From Nocardioides sp. (lineage in GTDB: Bacteria > Actinomycetota > Actinomycetes > Propionibacteriales > Nocardioidaceae), in contig JAOPXU010000412.1 in NCBI GenBank assembly GCA_025964985.1, positions 1 to 64,000 on the forward strand: DNA of 64,000 bases, given 5' to 3'. The notes below the pieces were generated by a model, which saw nothing but the letters and a program-made list of their open reading frames with translations, searched no databases and had not been told where the DNA came from. The position numbers and the translations under genes were made by a program. Shown here piece by piece: positions 1 through 9,776 of the stretch. Each line of letters starts with the position of its first letter. Position 1 is the first letter of the stretch.

Positions 1-1704
1 GGCGTCACCGCTGGAGCCGTCGGCTTCGCCGTGGTCGATGCAACGGCGGTGGACTACGACCTGGTCTCGATGTGGTGGGGTCGCAACCTGACCGGCATCA
101 TCCTCATCGTCGGATGTGCGCGTCTGCTGAAGGAAGCTCTGCAGGCGGCGGCACCAGCAGTGACGTCACCACATCGACTACATCGCCGGATGCCGCGTCC
201 GGGACTGAGACGAGCGGTTGAGACCGCAGCACTCTTGCTTGCGACTGTCGGGTGCTTCGTCTTCGCATTCGCTCACAACGGCCGGGTGCTCGTGCCGCTG
301 CTGGCACTGACCCTGTGGACCGCGATGCGCTACCCACCTTTAGCTGTGGCCGCCTTCACCAGCGCAACCGGCGCCACGGTCATCGCGCTCACTGCGGCGG
401 GGATCGGGCCGTTCGCCGTCATCGCCGACCTCGAGGACCGAGCACTGAGCATGCAGCTCACCGTGGCAGCGTTCGCCGCCGTCGGACTGGTCGTCTCCGG
501 CGCGACCGCCGACCAGCGCCGTCTCATCGACGCCGGAAGACGCAATGAACGCGAGCTCCGCGCGCGTGCCGAGCTCTACACGGCTGTCGCCGAGGCGATG
601 GAGGACGGCGTGGTCATCAAGGACGCGCAAGGGGTCGTCGTAGCTGCCAACGCTGCGGCCAGGCGGTTGTTGGCGCCAGTGCCGGGTTGTCCCGCGGGCA
701 CCGACCGCCCCATCATGCTTCGCGTCGACGGCTCGCTGCTGCCCGACGATGAGCACCCCTCGGCCCAAGCCATTCGTCTCGGCTATGCGCCGCCGCGCGA
801 CCTGGTCCTGCACAAGGCTGGCCTACCCACCAAGGTGCTCTCGGTCTCCGCCAGACGACTCCTCGGAGTCCCGGTCCTGGACACACCAACGCCGGAACCG
901 GAGGGCGTTGCTGCACCCGCGCGCGAACCCCAGCCGCCGCCCCTGCCGTGCGCGGGAACAGGTGCCGTCGTCGTGTTCCGCGACGTGACCGCAGAACGAG
1001 CACAACGAGACGAGCTGGCAGGGTTCGCCGGCACGGTCGCCCATGACCTGCGCAGCCCGCTCACCGCGGTGCGCGGCTGGGTCGAACTCAGTCAGAGCGA
1101 GAGTCAAGCAGTCGGTCACGACAGCGACCTGGCTCTGTGGCTGGGGAAGGCCTACGACGCCACCGACCGGATGGGCGTACTGATCGACGACCTCCTGCAG
1201 CACGCCAGCAGCGACGGTCACCAGTTGCGCCTCGCCGATGTGGACTTGAACCGGATCGCCGCCGAGACCGTGGCGCTGCACGGCGTCGAGGACCTCGTCA
1301 CCGTCGAGTCGTTGCCTGAGGTGTGGGCCGACGAGACTCTGGTGCGCCAATTGCTGGGCAACCTGATCAGCAACGCCGTCAAGTACGTCGAGCCCGACGC
1401 AGCCGCGCAGGTACGCGTCGCCGGTCGCGTCATCGGCGACGGCGTTGAACTCACGGTGACGGACAACGGCATCGGCATCCCGCCTGGCGAGCGCACCGCA
1501 GTCTTCGATCAGTTCTTCCGAGCTCACCTCGACCGCGCCGAGTTCCTCGGTAGCGGCCTGGGTCTCGCGGTCTGCCGGAACATCGTCGAACGCCATGGCG
1601 GCCGGATCGCCGTCGAGGCCGCACCTGCCGGGCCCGGAAGCCGTTTCGTGTTCACCCTGCCCCGCTCGGCCCGCAAGGCTGATCACAGACTCATCGCCCG
1701 CTGA
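1..1704 (+). CDS. Sensor histidine kinase (membrane N-terminus, PAS-like region, HisKA, HATPase_c); 5' end truncated by window
   Basis: Open frame runs to the left edge; H-box 'VAHDLRSPLTAVRGW', N-box 'NLISNAVKYV', G-boxes 'DNGIGIP' and 'GSGLGLAVCRNIVERHGG'. Confidence 0.9.
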   Translation, partial: GVTAGAVGFAVVDATAVDYDLVSMWWGRNLTGIILIVGCARLLKEALQAAAPAVTSPHRLHRRMPRPGLRRAVETAALLLATVGCFVFAFAHNGRVLVPLLALTLWTAMRYPPLAVAAFTSATGATVIALTAAGIGPFAVIADLEDRALSMQLTVAAFAAVGLVVSGATADQRRLIDAGRRNERELRARAELYTAVAEAMEDGVVIKDAQGVVVAANAAARRLLAPVPGCPAGTDRPIMLRVDGSLLPDDEHPSAQAIRLGYAPPRDLVLHKAGLPTKVLSVSARRLLGVPVLDTPTPEPEGVAAPAREPQPPPLPCAGTGAVVVFRDVTAERAQRDELAGFAGTVAHDLRSPLTAVRGWVELSQSESQAVGHDSDLALWLGKAYDATDRMGVLIDDLLQHASSDGHQLRLADVDLNRIAAETVALHGVEDLVTVESLPEVWADETLVRQLLGNLISNAVKYVEPDAAAQVRVAGRVIGDGVELTVTDNGIGIPPGERTAVFDQFFRAHLDRAEFLGSGLGLAVCRNIVERHGGRIAVEAAPAGPGSRFVFTLPRSARKADHRLIAR

Positions 1705-1802
1705 CGGTGCCCACGAGCCACGAGATGCACCGTGGCGGTGCTGTCGCGCCGTCGTGGAGGGGGGCCGCAACGAGCGAGACCTGGCCCGACGGCGCTCGAA
1801 AC

Positions 1803-1850
1803 CGCCGGGTGGTCGGTCGGCCGCCGGGTGGCCGGTCGGCCACCCGGCGG
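1803..1850. terminator. Bidirectional terminator-like perfect hairpin with a partial direct repeat of its left arm
   Basis: CCGCCGGGTGGCC-GGTC-GGCCACCCGGCGG (1821-1850), perfect 13-bp stem and 4-nt loop, between convergent genes; near-copy CCGCCGGGTGGTCGGTCGG directly upstream at 1803. Confidence 0.7.
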
Positions 1851-1881
1851 TAGGACGCCAGCGGTAGGGATGGGCAGCTGT

Positions 1882-3384
1882 TCAGGCGTCGTCGTCCTGG
1901 TCGAAGTCCGGCCGTGGTCCGCCGCCGCCCGGCCCGCCGAATCCGCCGCCGCCACCGGCCGTGCTGGCGTCGGTCGCGGTGAGGGAGCTGAGCTCGACGC
2001 CGTCGACGGTGACCGTGTAGGTCTCACCGGCGGTGACGCCGGCTGCTGCGACCAGGGCGCTGCTGGTGCTGGTCGTCACCGCGAACTCGGAGACGACGGT
2101 GCCGTCGCTGTCGAGGATGCTCACCAGCTGCCCGACCTCGATCCCGTCAGTGGGGACGGTGAGGACGGCGGGCGCCTCGAGGGTGCCGTTGGCGTCGAAG
2201 GCGCCGGTGCCGCCGCCTCCCGCGACCGTGGCGCTGGCGATGACGGTGGTTCCGCCGGTGAGGCTGACCGAGCCGTTGGAGTCGATGCTGTCGCTGCCGG
2301 CGTTGATGGTGACGGTGCCGCTGGTGACGCTGAGGGACACGCCTTCCTGAACTTCTTCTCCGCCGCCGGCGGTCGCGCCGGTGGTGGCGTTGAGGCCGTC
2401 GTCGCTGGCGGTGACGTCGACGCTGCCGCCGGCGATGGTGATCACGGCTGCTTCGACGCCCTCTCCGGAGCTCGGGACGACGAGGGTGCCGCCGGCCACG
2501 TAGACGGCTCCGACTGCGTCGATGCCGTCGGAGGCGCCCGAGGCGGTCACGGTGCCACCGTCGAGCAGGACCCAGCCGAGCTCGCCGGCTGTGTCGCTGT
2601 CGGACTTCAGGCCGTCGCCTTGCGCGGTGACGGTGATGTCGCCGTCCTCGACGACGAGGTAGTCCTTGCCGCGGATGCCGTCGTCGACGGCGTCGACGGT
2701 GATGGTGCCGGACAGGATGACGAGTCCGTCCTTGCCGGCGATGCCGTCGTTGCTGGTTCCGCTGACCTGCAGGCTGCCGGTGCCGGCGATGGTGAGGTCG
2801 GCCATCGAGAACAGGGTTGCTGTCGGTGCGTCCTCGTCCTCGTCGTCAGCTGAGGATGCGGCTGCGTCGGCCAGGGTGTTGGTGGTCCCGTCGGCCAGGA
2901 CGACCACGGCCTCGTCGGCGGCGGTGACCACCAGGGGCGAGGTGCTCGCAGACGTGATGTCGGCGCCGTCGAGGACGAGGACGACCTTGCCGTCGCCGGC
3001 GCTGTCGACGACCACCTGGCCGTCGCTCAGGATCCCGGCGATGAGGTAGGTGCCTGCGGTGCTGATGGTGACGACGTCGCCGTCGACCGTTGCACCGGCC
3101 CCGTCGACGGTGCTGGCGTCGTCGGCGAGGGTGATGGTGGTGGCGCCCGCGGTGTCGTAGTCGGCGTCGTCGGTCTGTGCGTGCGTGTCGTCCAGGGCGG
3201 TGGCGGTGGCGGAGACGGTCGTGGCGTCCGTCGCGGCGGTGCCGTCGGTGGTCGTGACCGTGGTGCTGGACGCAGCGCTGTCAGAGGTGGTGTCGGAGGT
3301 GGTGGCGCAGGCGCCGGCGGTGAGCAGCAGGACGCTCGTCGCGGCGGCGGCGGCGAGCCGGCGGCGCAGTGGGGTGGTGTTCAT
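1882..3384 (-). CDS. Secreted/lipoprotein carbohydrate-binding (DUF4353-type) protein
   Basis: Signal peptide with lipobox-like 'LLLTAGACATT'; repeated 'DGIxGKDxLVI..G.ITVxAxxDGL' motifs; ATG at 3384 overlaps the stop of the upstream gene. Confidence 0.8.
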   Translation of the reverse strand: MNTTPLRRRLAAAAATSVLLLTAGACATTSDTTSDSAASSTTVTTTDGTAATDATTVSATATALDDTHAQTDDADYDTAGATTITLADDASTVDGAGATVDGDVVTISTAGTYLIAGILSDGQVVVDSAGDGKVVLVLDGADITSASTSPLVVTAADEAVVVLADGTTNTLADAAASSADDEDEDAPTATLFSMADLTIAGTGSLQVSGTSNDGIAGKDGLVILSGTITVDAVDDGIRGKDYLVVEDGDITVTAQGDGLKSDSDTAGELGWVLLDGGTVTASGASDGIDAVGAVYVAGGTLVVPSSGEGVEAAVITIAGGSVDVTASDDGLNATTGATAGGGEEVQEGVSLSVTSGTVTINAGSDSIDSNGSVSLTGGTTVIASATVAGGGGTGAFDANGTLEAPAVLTVPTDGIEVGQLVSILDSDGTVVSEFAVTTSTSSALVAAAGVTAGETYTVTVDGVELSSLTATDASTAGGGGGFGGPGGGGPRPDFDQDDDA

Positions 3385-4193
3385 CGGGGACTCCTGGGTG
3401 GGTTCGGGCGGAGGTCGGGGCGGACGTTGAGGTGGCGGTCGAGTGCTCGGTGCCACTTCAGGTGCGGTAGCTCGTGGTGCAGGGCGGCCATGCCGGCGCC
3501 GTACTTGGACAGGCGCACGGGTCTGTGTCCGTGCGACCACAGGAGCCGGTCGACGGCTGAGGGAGTTGATCCGGTCTTCGTCTCGATGACGGCGATCGAG
3601 GTGCGCTCGAGGTCCTTGCCGGTGATCACCGAGGTCCAGCCGAGATCGACGTCGATCGTGACCCGCGTGCTGCCGGCGGGCAGGAGGAGCGTCGTTCGGC
3701 GGTAGGCGGTGGTGAGCACGGGTTCGAGGTCGCGCACGGTGTCCGCGCCGATGGTCTCGGTGATCAGTGCCGCGCCTGCTGGTGTGATGCCGCATTCGAC
3801 GGGGTCGGGGTGCGCGACGCGTCGCTTGACCGTCTGGCCGCGCGGGCCGGCGGTCTTGGTCTCCAGGAAGCTGCCGCCGGTGTCGAGGTAGAGCCGACCT
3901 CGGACCTTCCACCGCCCACGTCGGGACCGGCCGGAGGTCAGGTAGCTGCGACGGTCGGGGGTGTCGAGGTAGGTGGAGCGGTAGGTCATCTCGCGCCGGC
4001 CGTCGAGCTCGAGCACCCGCGTGTCCCGAGGTAGCTCGTCGAAGACGTTCGCGAGGTCACGTCGAGCGATGACGTACTTGCGGTCCACCCGTGTCTGCAG
4101 GGGCGCCACCAGGAGGAGCTCGTCGAGACCGATGGGGCCCAGTGCCTCAAGCGCTCCGAGGGCCTCGGGTGCCTGGGCTGCTGGGGCGGTCAT
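3381..4193 (-). CDS. VTC domain-containing (polyphosphate polymerase-like) protein
   Basis: 'RVDRKYVIARRDL', 'YRSTYLDTPDRRSY', 'FLETKTAGPRGQTVKRR', 'VIETKTGS' are VTC tunnel-fold motifs. Confidence 0.85.
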   Translation of the reverse strand: MTAPAAQAPEALGALEALGPIGLDELLLVAPLQTRVDRKYVIARRDLANVFDELPRDTRVLELDGRREMTYRSTYLDTPDRRSYLTSGRSRRGRWKVRGRLYLDTGGSFLETKTAGPRGQTVKRRVAHPDPVECGITPAGAALITETIGADTVRDLEPVLTTAYRRTTLLLPAGSTRVTIDVDLGWTSVITGKDLERTSIAVIETKTGSTPSAVDRLLWSHGHRPVRLSKYGAGMAALHHELPHLKWHRALDRHLNVRPDLRPNPPRSPR

Positions 4194-4870
4194 CGCAGCG
4201 ACTTCGGGTCGTGGGAGGCGACGGCGCTGCGCTCGCGCGAGGCGCGTCCGTGCGGGAGGTGCCCGGGCTCCATGGTGGTGAGGGTCGGCGGCTCGGGGTC
4301 GCCCGGCGTGGTGGTCCCGGGCTTGGTGCTCGCGGGCCGGTAGCGGACGTCGACGAGGGTGGTGTCGTTGACCAGGTCGTTGCGGACCACCTTGGCGGAG
4401 ACCACGGTCGCGCCGAGCAGCCCCTCGAGGTGTGCGACGAGCGCCGCGTCGCTGGTGTGGGCTCGGTCGAGGAGCAGCTGCTGGGTCTCGGTGCTGGGGG
4501 CGAGCCGGGGGTGGTCGCCGATGAAGACCGCGCAGAGGACCGCAGCCATCAGGACGAGGTCGGTCGTGGCGGCGCCGGTGTCGAGGCCGCCGAGCAGGCC
4601 CAGCGTGAGGGCGGCGAAGTAGTAGGCGACCTCGTGCTGTGCCAGCTCCTCGGATCGGAGCCTGATGATCGAGAGGATGCCGAACAGTCCGAGTCCGAGA
4701 CCGGCGCCGATGGTGCTGGTCGCCAGGGCAGAGGCCACGGCCAGGACCCCGACGTTGGTGGTCAGGAACGCCACCACGAGCTCGGGGCGCGGGTGGCGGC
4801 GCAGGAACAGGCCGAAGACGAGGACGGTGACGGCGACCAGGTCGGCGACGTAGAGGGTGTAGGCGGGCAT
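4190..4870 (-). CDS. DUF4956 domain-containing membrane protein
   Basis: Hydrophobic N-terminal helices followed by 'GLGLFGILSIIRLRSEELAQHEVAYYFAALTLGLLGG', typical of DUF4956; overlaps the VTC gene start. Confidence 0.8.
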   Translation of the reverse strand: MPAYTLYVADLVAVTVLVFGLFLRRHPRPELVVAFLTTNVGVLAVASALATSTIGAGLGLGLFGILSIIRLRSEELAQHEVAYYFAALTLGLLGGLDTGAATTDLVLMAAVLCAVFIGDHPRLAPSTETQQLLLDRAHTSDAALVAHLEGLLGATVVSAKVVRNDLVNDTTLVDVRYRPASTKPGTTTPGDPEPPTLTTMEPGHLPHGRASRERSAVASHDPKSLR

Positions 4871-5161
4871 CGGGGTCTCTCCAGACAGTTCGGGGTGGTT
4901 GTTCTCAGTAGGCCGTTCGCGTCAGTGCTGGGCGTGGGTGCGCCCTGTGTGCTTGCTGTGAGCGCGCTGCCTGTCGGCGACCACGTGCGCCACCGGGCGA
5001 CGCTGTCCAGCGGGATCTCGGGCGCGGCGCGGCCCGGGTCATTGGCTCCTGGAGGTCCGGGTCGGTGAGGACACGGTGGCCGCGGGGCCTGTGGGCGTCC
5101 TGCGCCGGAGCAGTGCGGGACATGGCGGTCTGCGGCCGTGCCGGCGGGCTAACCTCGGCCC

Positions 5162-5875
5162 ATGGTGCGGATCCTGCTGGTCGAGGACCACGACGCGATC
5201 CGACGCACGCTCACCCGTGGTCTGAGCGATCTCGGCGCTGTGGTGACCGCCGTTGCGACGGCGGTCGAGGCGATCCAGAGCCTTGCTGCCGATCGACCCG
5301 ACGTCGTGCTGCTCGACCTGGGCCTGCCCGACCTCGACGGCTCCGACGTGCTGACGATGGTGCGCGCGACCAGCGACGTCCCGGTCGTCATCGGCACCGC
5401 GCGTGACGACGAGCGGGAGATCGTCCGCCTGCTGGATGCGGGAGCCGACGACTACCTGGTCAAGCCGTTCTCGGCCGCGCACGCGATGGCCCGGGTGCGT
5501 GCGGTGCTGCGGCGTACGACGACACCGCTCTCGGGGGACCAGCGTGTCGTGGTGGGCGACCTGGTCATCGACCCGTCCTCGCGGACCGCGACGGTCGCAG
5601 GTGCCGAGCTGACGTTGAGCCGCAAGGAGTTCGACCTGCTCCTCGCTCTTGCCGCCCGGGCCGGCGAGGTGGTCAGCAAGGCCCAGCTGCTCGCCGATGT
5701 CTGGGGTCTCCCGTGGGGCGGCGCCGACCGTACTGTCGACGTGCACCTGTCGTGGTTGCGCCGCAAGCTGGGCGAGACCGCGGCCGCGCCGCGCTACCTG
5801 CACAGCGTCCGCGGAGTCGGGGTGAAGCTCGTCGCGCCCATCTCGGACCCGACGCCCACTACTGAGCAGCCATGA
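5162..5875 (+). CDS. OmpR/PhoB-family response regulator
   Basis: Receiver 'VRILLVEDHDAIRRTL...VVLLDLGLPDLDG...DYLVKPF' plus winged-helix C-terminus 'LSRKEFDLLLALAARAGEVVSKAQLL'. Confidence 0.95.
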   Translation: MVRILLVEDHDAIRRTLTRGLSDLGAVVTAVATAVEAIQSLAADRPDVVLLDLGLPDLDGSDVLTMVRATSDVPVVIGTARDDEREIVRLLDAGADDYLVKPFSAAHAMARVRAVLRRTTTPLSGDQRVVVGDLVIDPSSRTATVAGAELTLSRKEFDLLLALAARAGEVVSKAQLLADVWGLPWGGADRTVDVHLSWLRRKLGETAAAPRYLHSVRGVGVKLVAPISDPTPTTEQP

Positions 5876-7308
5876 GCCTGCGCACCAGCATCGTCGCTCT
5901 CGCGGTCGGGGCGGCCGCCGCCGTCCTGCTCCTGTTCACCGTCCCGGTCGCCCTGAGCACCCTCGCTGCTGAGGGTGACGAGGCTGAGCAGGAGGCCGTC
6001 ACCCTCGTGCAGGGCGTGGCCGACGTCGTCAGCAGCAGCACGGCTGACCGCGGCGACATCGAAGCGGTCGTCGAGCGCGCCAACGGGCGGCGCAATGACA
6101 CCCCGGTCACGGTCGTCCTGGCTGACGGCACCTCCGTCGGTGCTGTCCGAGAGGAGTGTGCGAGCGTCGCGCTCGACGTCGACGTCGAGGGCGACCGTGG
6201 CGACCGCGAGAGCCGCGACGACGACGAGGGCCGCGACAGCGACCTCGACGAGCTGCTGCCGACCACGGAGGTCGACGACGTCGACGTCGACGGCGGCCAC
6301 CTGGTGCGCGTCGCGGCGACCGGGGCCGGGGGCGACGTCGTGGTGTGTGGCTACGTCAGCGACGCGCAGGTGCGCGAGGCCGTCACCGAGCGACTCGGTG
6401 CCCTGGCACTCGCCGCGGTGGTGGTCCTCCTGGTCGTCGCCGCGGCCGCCCTGCTGGTGGCGCGCCGGATGGCGCGGCACCTCGTCGTCGCCACCGCCAC
6501 GGCCGACCGGCTGTCGCGTGGGGACCTCGCGGCCCGCGTGCCCGACGCGGGACCGGTCGAGGTACGCCGAGTGGGCGCGGCCTTGAACCGGCTGGCGGGT
6601 CGCATCGACGAGCTCCTGACCCAGGAGCGCGAGTCCGCCGCCGACCTGTCACACCGGCTCCGTACTCCGTTGATGGCGGTGCGCCTCGACGTCGAATCGC
6701 TGGAGGAATCGGCGGCGAAGGACGAGCTCGACGCGGACCTCGACGTCCTCGAGCGCACCCTGACCGCTGTCATCGCCGCGGCTCGCCGCCCGCAGCGCGA
6801 AGGTGTGGTGCCGGGTTGTGACGCCGTCGAGGTCGTCCGAGCCCGCCTGGACTACTGGTCGCCGCTCCTCGAGGACCAGGGCCGCTCGACCTCGCTGGTG
6901 ATCGCGGTGGATGCGACGCAGGCGCCGGTGCGGTGCGCTGCGGAGGACCTCGCGGCTGCGATCGACGCGTTGCTGGAGAACGTCGTGGCTCACACCGGCG
7001 AGACCGTTCCCGTCGAGGTCGAGATCGCCTCCGTCGACAGCGGGGGTGGCGGCGACGGTGGTCTCGAGGACCAGGTCGCCGAGGGATGGGTGCGGGTCGA
7101 GGTGCGTGACCAGGGCCCCGGCGTACCGTCGAGCGCCCTGCAACGCGGACGCAGCGATCGCGGCTCGAGCGGGCTGGGCCTCGACATCGCTCGAGCGTGC
7201 GCGGAGTCGACGGGCGGACGACTCGAGCTCGACCGGATCGACGAGTGGTCCGTGGTGCGCCTCGTGCTCGGCCCAGCCGACTCACAGGTGGTCTTGACCT
7301 CGACTTGA
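5872..7308 (+). CDS. Sensor histidine kinase
   Basis: ATGA overlap with response regulator; HAMP region, 'DLSHRLRTPLMAVRLDVESL', 'SSGLGLDIARACAESTGGRLEL'. Confidence 0.93.
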   Translation: MSLRTSIVALAVGAAAAVLLLFTVPVALSTLAAEGDEAEQEAVTLVQGVADVVSSSTADRGDIEAVVERANGRRNDTPVTVVLADGTSVGAVREECASVALDVDVEGDRGDRESRDDDEGRDSDLDELLPTTEVDDVDVDGGHLVRVAATGAGGDVVVCGYVSDAQVREAVTERLGALALAAVVVLLVVAAAALLVARRMARHLVVATATADRLSRGDLAARVPDAGPVEVRRVGAALNRLAGRIDELLTQERESAADLSHRLRTPLMAVRLDVESLEESAAKDELDADLDVLERTLTAVIAAARRPQREGVVPGCDAVEVVRARLDYWSPLLEDQGRSTSLVIAVDATQAPVRCAAEDLAAAIDALLENVVAHTGETVPVEVEIASVDSGGGGDGGLEDQVAEGWVRVEVRDQGPGVPSSALQRGRSDRGSSGLGLDIARACAESTGGRLELDRIDEWSVVRLVLGPADSQVVLTST

Positions 7309-7400
7309 TGTCGGGTTGCGGCGCCCTTCACGTCCGCGCAGCGATGGTCGGCATCGACGGGTGGCCGATCCGCGGCCGCCCGCGATGTGGAGGAGAGCAC

Positions 7401-8027
7401 GTGAGCGACACCCGCGACCCCGGCCCGGTCGATCCGATCCAGCCCGAGCAGCCCGCCCAGCCCATTCAACCCGACCCGTCCGGGCAGCCCGCCCAGCCCG
7501 AGCACCACGAGCTCGCGCAGCACGAAGCTGCCGCCGAGCCCGCCCACCCCTCGGTGCCTCCACCCCCGAGCTCGCCGCCCACCTCGACTGTCGCTGGCCC
7601 CCGGCGCGGCGGCCGTCTCGGCGCGCTGCTGGCCGGCGGCCGATCCGCGATCGTCGCTGCCGCCCTGATCGCCCTGCTGCTGCTCATCGGCGCCGGCGCC
7701 GCCGGCTTCGCGCTGGCTTCCGGCGGTGACGACGACCGGGACCGGTCGAGCCAGGGGCGCGACGGCGGACGCGACCGCGACCGCAACGGAGATGACCAGG
7801 GCAACGGCGACGATGACGCCACCGCAGCCGGGGAGCAGCCGCTGACCGGGACAGTCCTGGCGCAGGTCGCCGAGGCCGTCGAGGCGGAGTACCCCGGCGC
7901 TGTCATCGAGCGTGCCGAGACGGACGCCGACGGCGACTACGAGGCCCACGTCACCACCGCCGCCGGGGACGAGCTGACCGTCGAGCTCGACGAGACGTTC
8001 GCCGTCACCGGTGTCGAGGACGACTGA
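7401..8027 (+). CDS. Pro/Gln-rich membrane-anchored protein with C-terminal PepSY-like domain
   Basis: GTG start after GGAGGA-type RBS; one TM segment; C-terminus 'AEAVEAEYPGAVIERAETDADGDYEAHVTTAAGDELTVELDETFAVTGVE'. Confidence 0.8.
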   Translation: MSDTRDPGPVDPIQPEQPAQPIQPDPSGQPAQPEHHELAQHEAAAEPAHPSVPPPPSSPPTSTVAGPRRGGRLGALLAGGRSAIVAAALIALLLLIGAGAAGFALASGGDDDRDRSSQGRDGGRDRDRNGDDQGNGDDDATAAGEQPLTGTVLAQVAEAVEAEYPGAVIERAETDADGDYEAHVTTAAGDELTVELDETFAVTGVEDD

Positions 8028-8320
8028 TGAGCACCTCCCCGACACCTCCGGACCCGGCGCGCGCCTGGGCCTACGAGCACTACGGGTTCGCCGACGACGA
8101 TCGAGCGGCCCCGACACGCCCACAGGGCGCTGCGGTGACCACACGGACCACCACGTCGCCCCGCAGGGGATTGCGGGCCGGGCTCGTCGCTGCCGTGCTC
8201 GCACTGCTCCTCCTCGGCGGGGCCGGGGGAGCGACCCTCGCCGCGGCTGACGGCGGCGGGGACCCAGGCGGCGGCAACGGTGCCTTCGACGGCGGCGGCC
8301 GAGGCGGGGACGGCCGCTGA
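8027..8320 (+). CDS. Small single-TM hypothetical protein
   Basis: ATG overlaps upstream stop; one TM followed by Gly/Asp-rich tail. Confidence 0.65.
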   Translation: MSTSPTPPDPARAWAYEHYGFADDDRAAPTRPQGAAVTTRTTTSPRRGLRAGLVAAVLALLLLGGAGGATLAAADGGGDPGGGNGAFDGGGRGGDGR

Positions 8321-8478
8321 TGGGACCGATCGCGGCCGTGGTGTCGGCTGTCGCCGCCGTCCTCGCCCTCGTGCTCGGCCTGAGCGGGCCCGACGCGACG
8401 CCGGTCGACCCGGCCGGCATCACCAACGGCGGTGACGCCAACGGCGGGAACGGCGACGGCGTCGGGGGTGGCCGGTGA
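8320..8478 (+). CDS. Very small (52 aa) single-TM hypothetical protein
   Basis: TGATG overlap upstream and GTGA overlap downstream; MGPIAAVVSAVAAVLALVLGLSGPD... Confidence 0.55.
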   Translation: MGPIAAVVSAVAAVLALVLGLSGPDATPVDPAGITNGGDANGGNGDGVGGGR

Positions 8479-9776
8479 ACCGCGACCGCGCCACAGCCGA
8501 GTCGGTGCTGGGCCTGCTCGCCGTCGGCGGCGCGGCGGTCGCAATCTGGCCGCTGCTGGTGGCGGTCTCGGCGCCGGTCCCGGTGATCGGCCTGGTCGCC
8601 CACGTCAGCGGCATGCTCGCCGGCTACGGCGTCCTGGTCCTGCTCGTCCTGGTCTCACGGTGGCCGGTCCTGGAACGCGGGCTGGGCGCCGACGTCATGG
8701 CGCGCTGCCACGCGGTCCTCGGTCGCAGCGTGCTGGGTCTGGTGCTGCTGCACGCCGTGACCGCCGTCCTCGTCTGGGCGCAGCTGACGGGTCAGTCGCC
8801 TGCCGACGCCCTCGCGGAAGCGCTCGGGTGGCAGGGCATGGTCGCTGCGAGCGTCGGCACGGTGCTGCTCTGCGTCGCAGCCGGCGTCTCGGTGCGCGCA
8901 GCGCGCCGCAAGCTCAGCCACGAGACATGGCACCTCGTGCACCTGATGACCTACCTCGCGGTCGCGCTCTCGTTCGTGCACCAGCTCGCCGGACCCGACC
9001 TCGCCGGACGTCTGGTGCTGCAGGTGCTCTGGTCACTGCTCTACACCGGCACGTTCGGCCTGGTCCTGACCTACCGGGTCCTTGCTCCGCTGCGTTCGGC
9101 CCGGCGCCACCGGCTGCGCGTCGTGGCCGTCGTGCCGGAGGCGCCGGGCGTCGTCTCGGTCGTGGTGCAGGGCCGCCTGGTCCACGAGCTCGCCGCACAG
9201 TCCGGCCAGTTCTTCCGCTGGCGGTTCCTCACCCCGGGTCTGTGGCACGCCGCGCACCCGTTCTCGCTGTCCGCACCGCCCGTCGGTGACCGGATGCGGC
9301 TCACCGTCAAGGCGCTCGGCGACGGCAGTGGCCGCGTCCAGCAGGTGCCGATCGGCACCCGCGTCGTCGCCGAGGGCCCCTACGGCGCCATGACCGCGGT
9401 CCGCCGTACCCGCCGCGACGTGCTGCTGGTCGCTGGCGGCGTCGGGATCACCCCGATGCGCGCGCTGTTCGAGACCCTGCCACTCGCGCCCGGCCAGGAC
9501 CTGGTGCTGCTCTACCGCGCCGATGACCGCGACCAGGTCGTCTTCCGCGCCGAGCTCGACGCACTGGCAGCCGAACGCCAGGCCCGGGCGGTCTACCTGC
9601 TCGGGAACAACCCCGACCTGCTCTCACCGCGCTCCCTGACCCGGCTGGTCGCCCATCTCGCTGAGCGCGACGTCTACCTGTGCGGCCCGCCCGGGATGAC
9701 CACCGCGCTGCGCGGCTCGCTGGCCGCTGCCGGCGTGCCCGAACGACACATCCACGAAGAGAGGTTCGCCCTGTGA
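8475..9776 (+). CDS. Ferric reductase-like transmembrane / FAD-NAD(P)-binding oxidoreductase
   Basis: Polytopic N-terminus with conserved His, then 'GQFFRWRFL...HPFSLSAPPVGDRMRLTVKALGDGS', 'LLVAGGVGITPMRALFETL', 'VYLCGPPGM'. Confidence 0.9.
   Translation: MNRDRATAESVLGLLAVGGAAVAIWPLLVAVSAPVPVIGLVAHVSGMLAGYGVLVLLVLVSRWPVLERGLGADVMARCHAVLGRSVLGLVLLHAVTAVLVWAQLTGQSPADALAEALGWQGMVAASVGTVLLCVAAGVSVRAARRKLSHETWHLVHLMTYLAVALSFVHQLAGPDLAGRLVLQVLWSLLYTGTFGLVLTYRVLAPLRSARRHRLRVVAVVPEAPGVVSVVVQGRLVHELAAQSGQFFRWRFLTPGLWHAAHPFSLSAPPVGDRMRLTVKALGDGSGRVQQVPIGTRVVAEGPYGAMTAVRRTRRDVLLVAGGVGITPMRALFETLPLAPGQDLVLLYRADDRDQVVFRAELDALAAERQARAVYLLGNNPDLLSPRSLTRLVAHLAERDVYLCGPPGMTTALRGSLAAAGVPERHIHEERFAL

Noticed and set aside
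823-1770. 315-aa minus-strand ORF antisense to the histidine kinase
   Set aside because: Antisense shadow of a convincing HK frame in high-GC DNA; low-complexity, no recognisable motifs. The same reasoning applies to many long antisense ORFs (for example 15860-18001, 18061-19416, 32229-34244, 37051-38706, 53139-55352).
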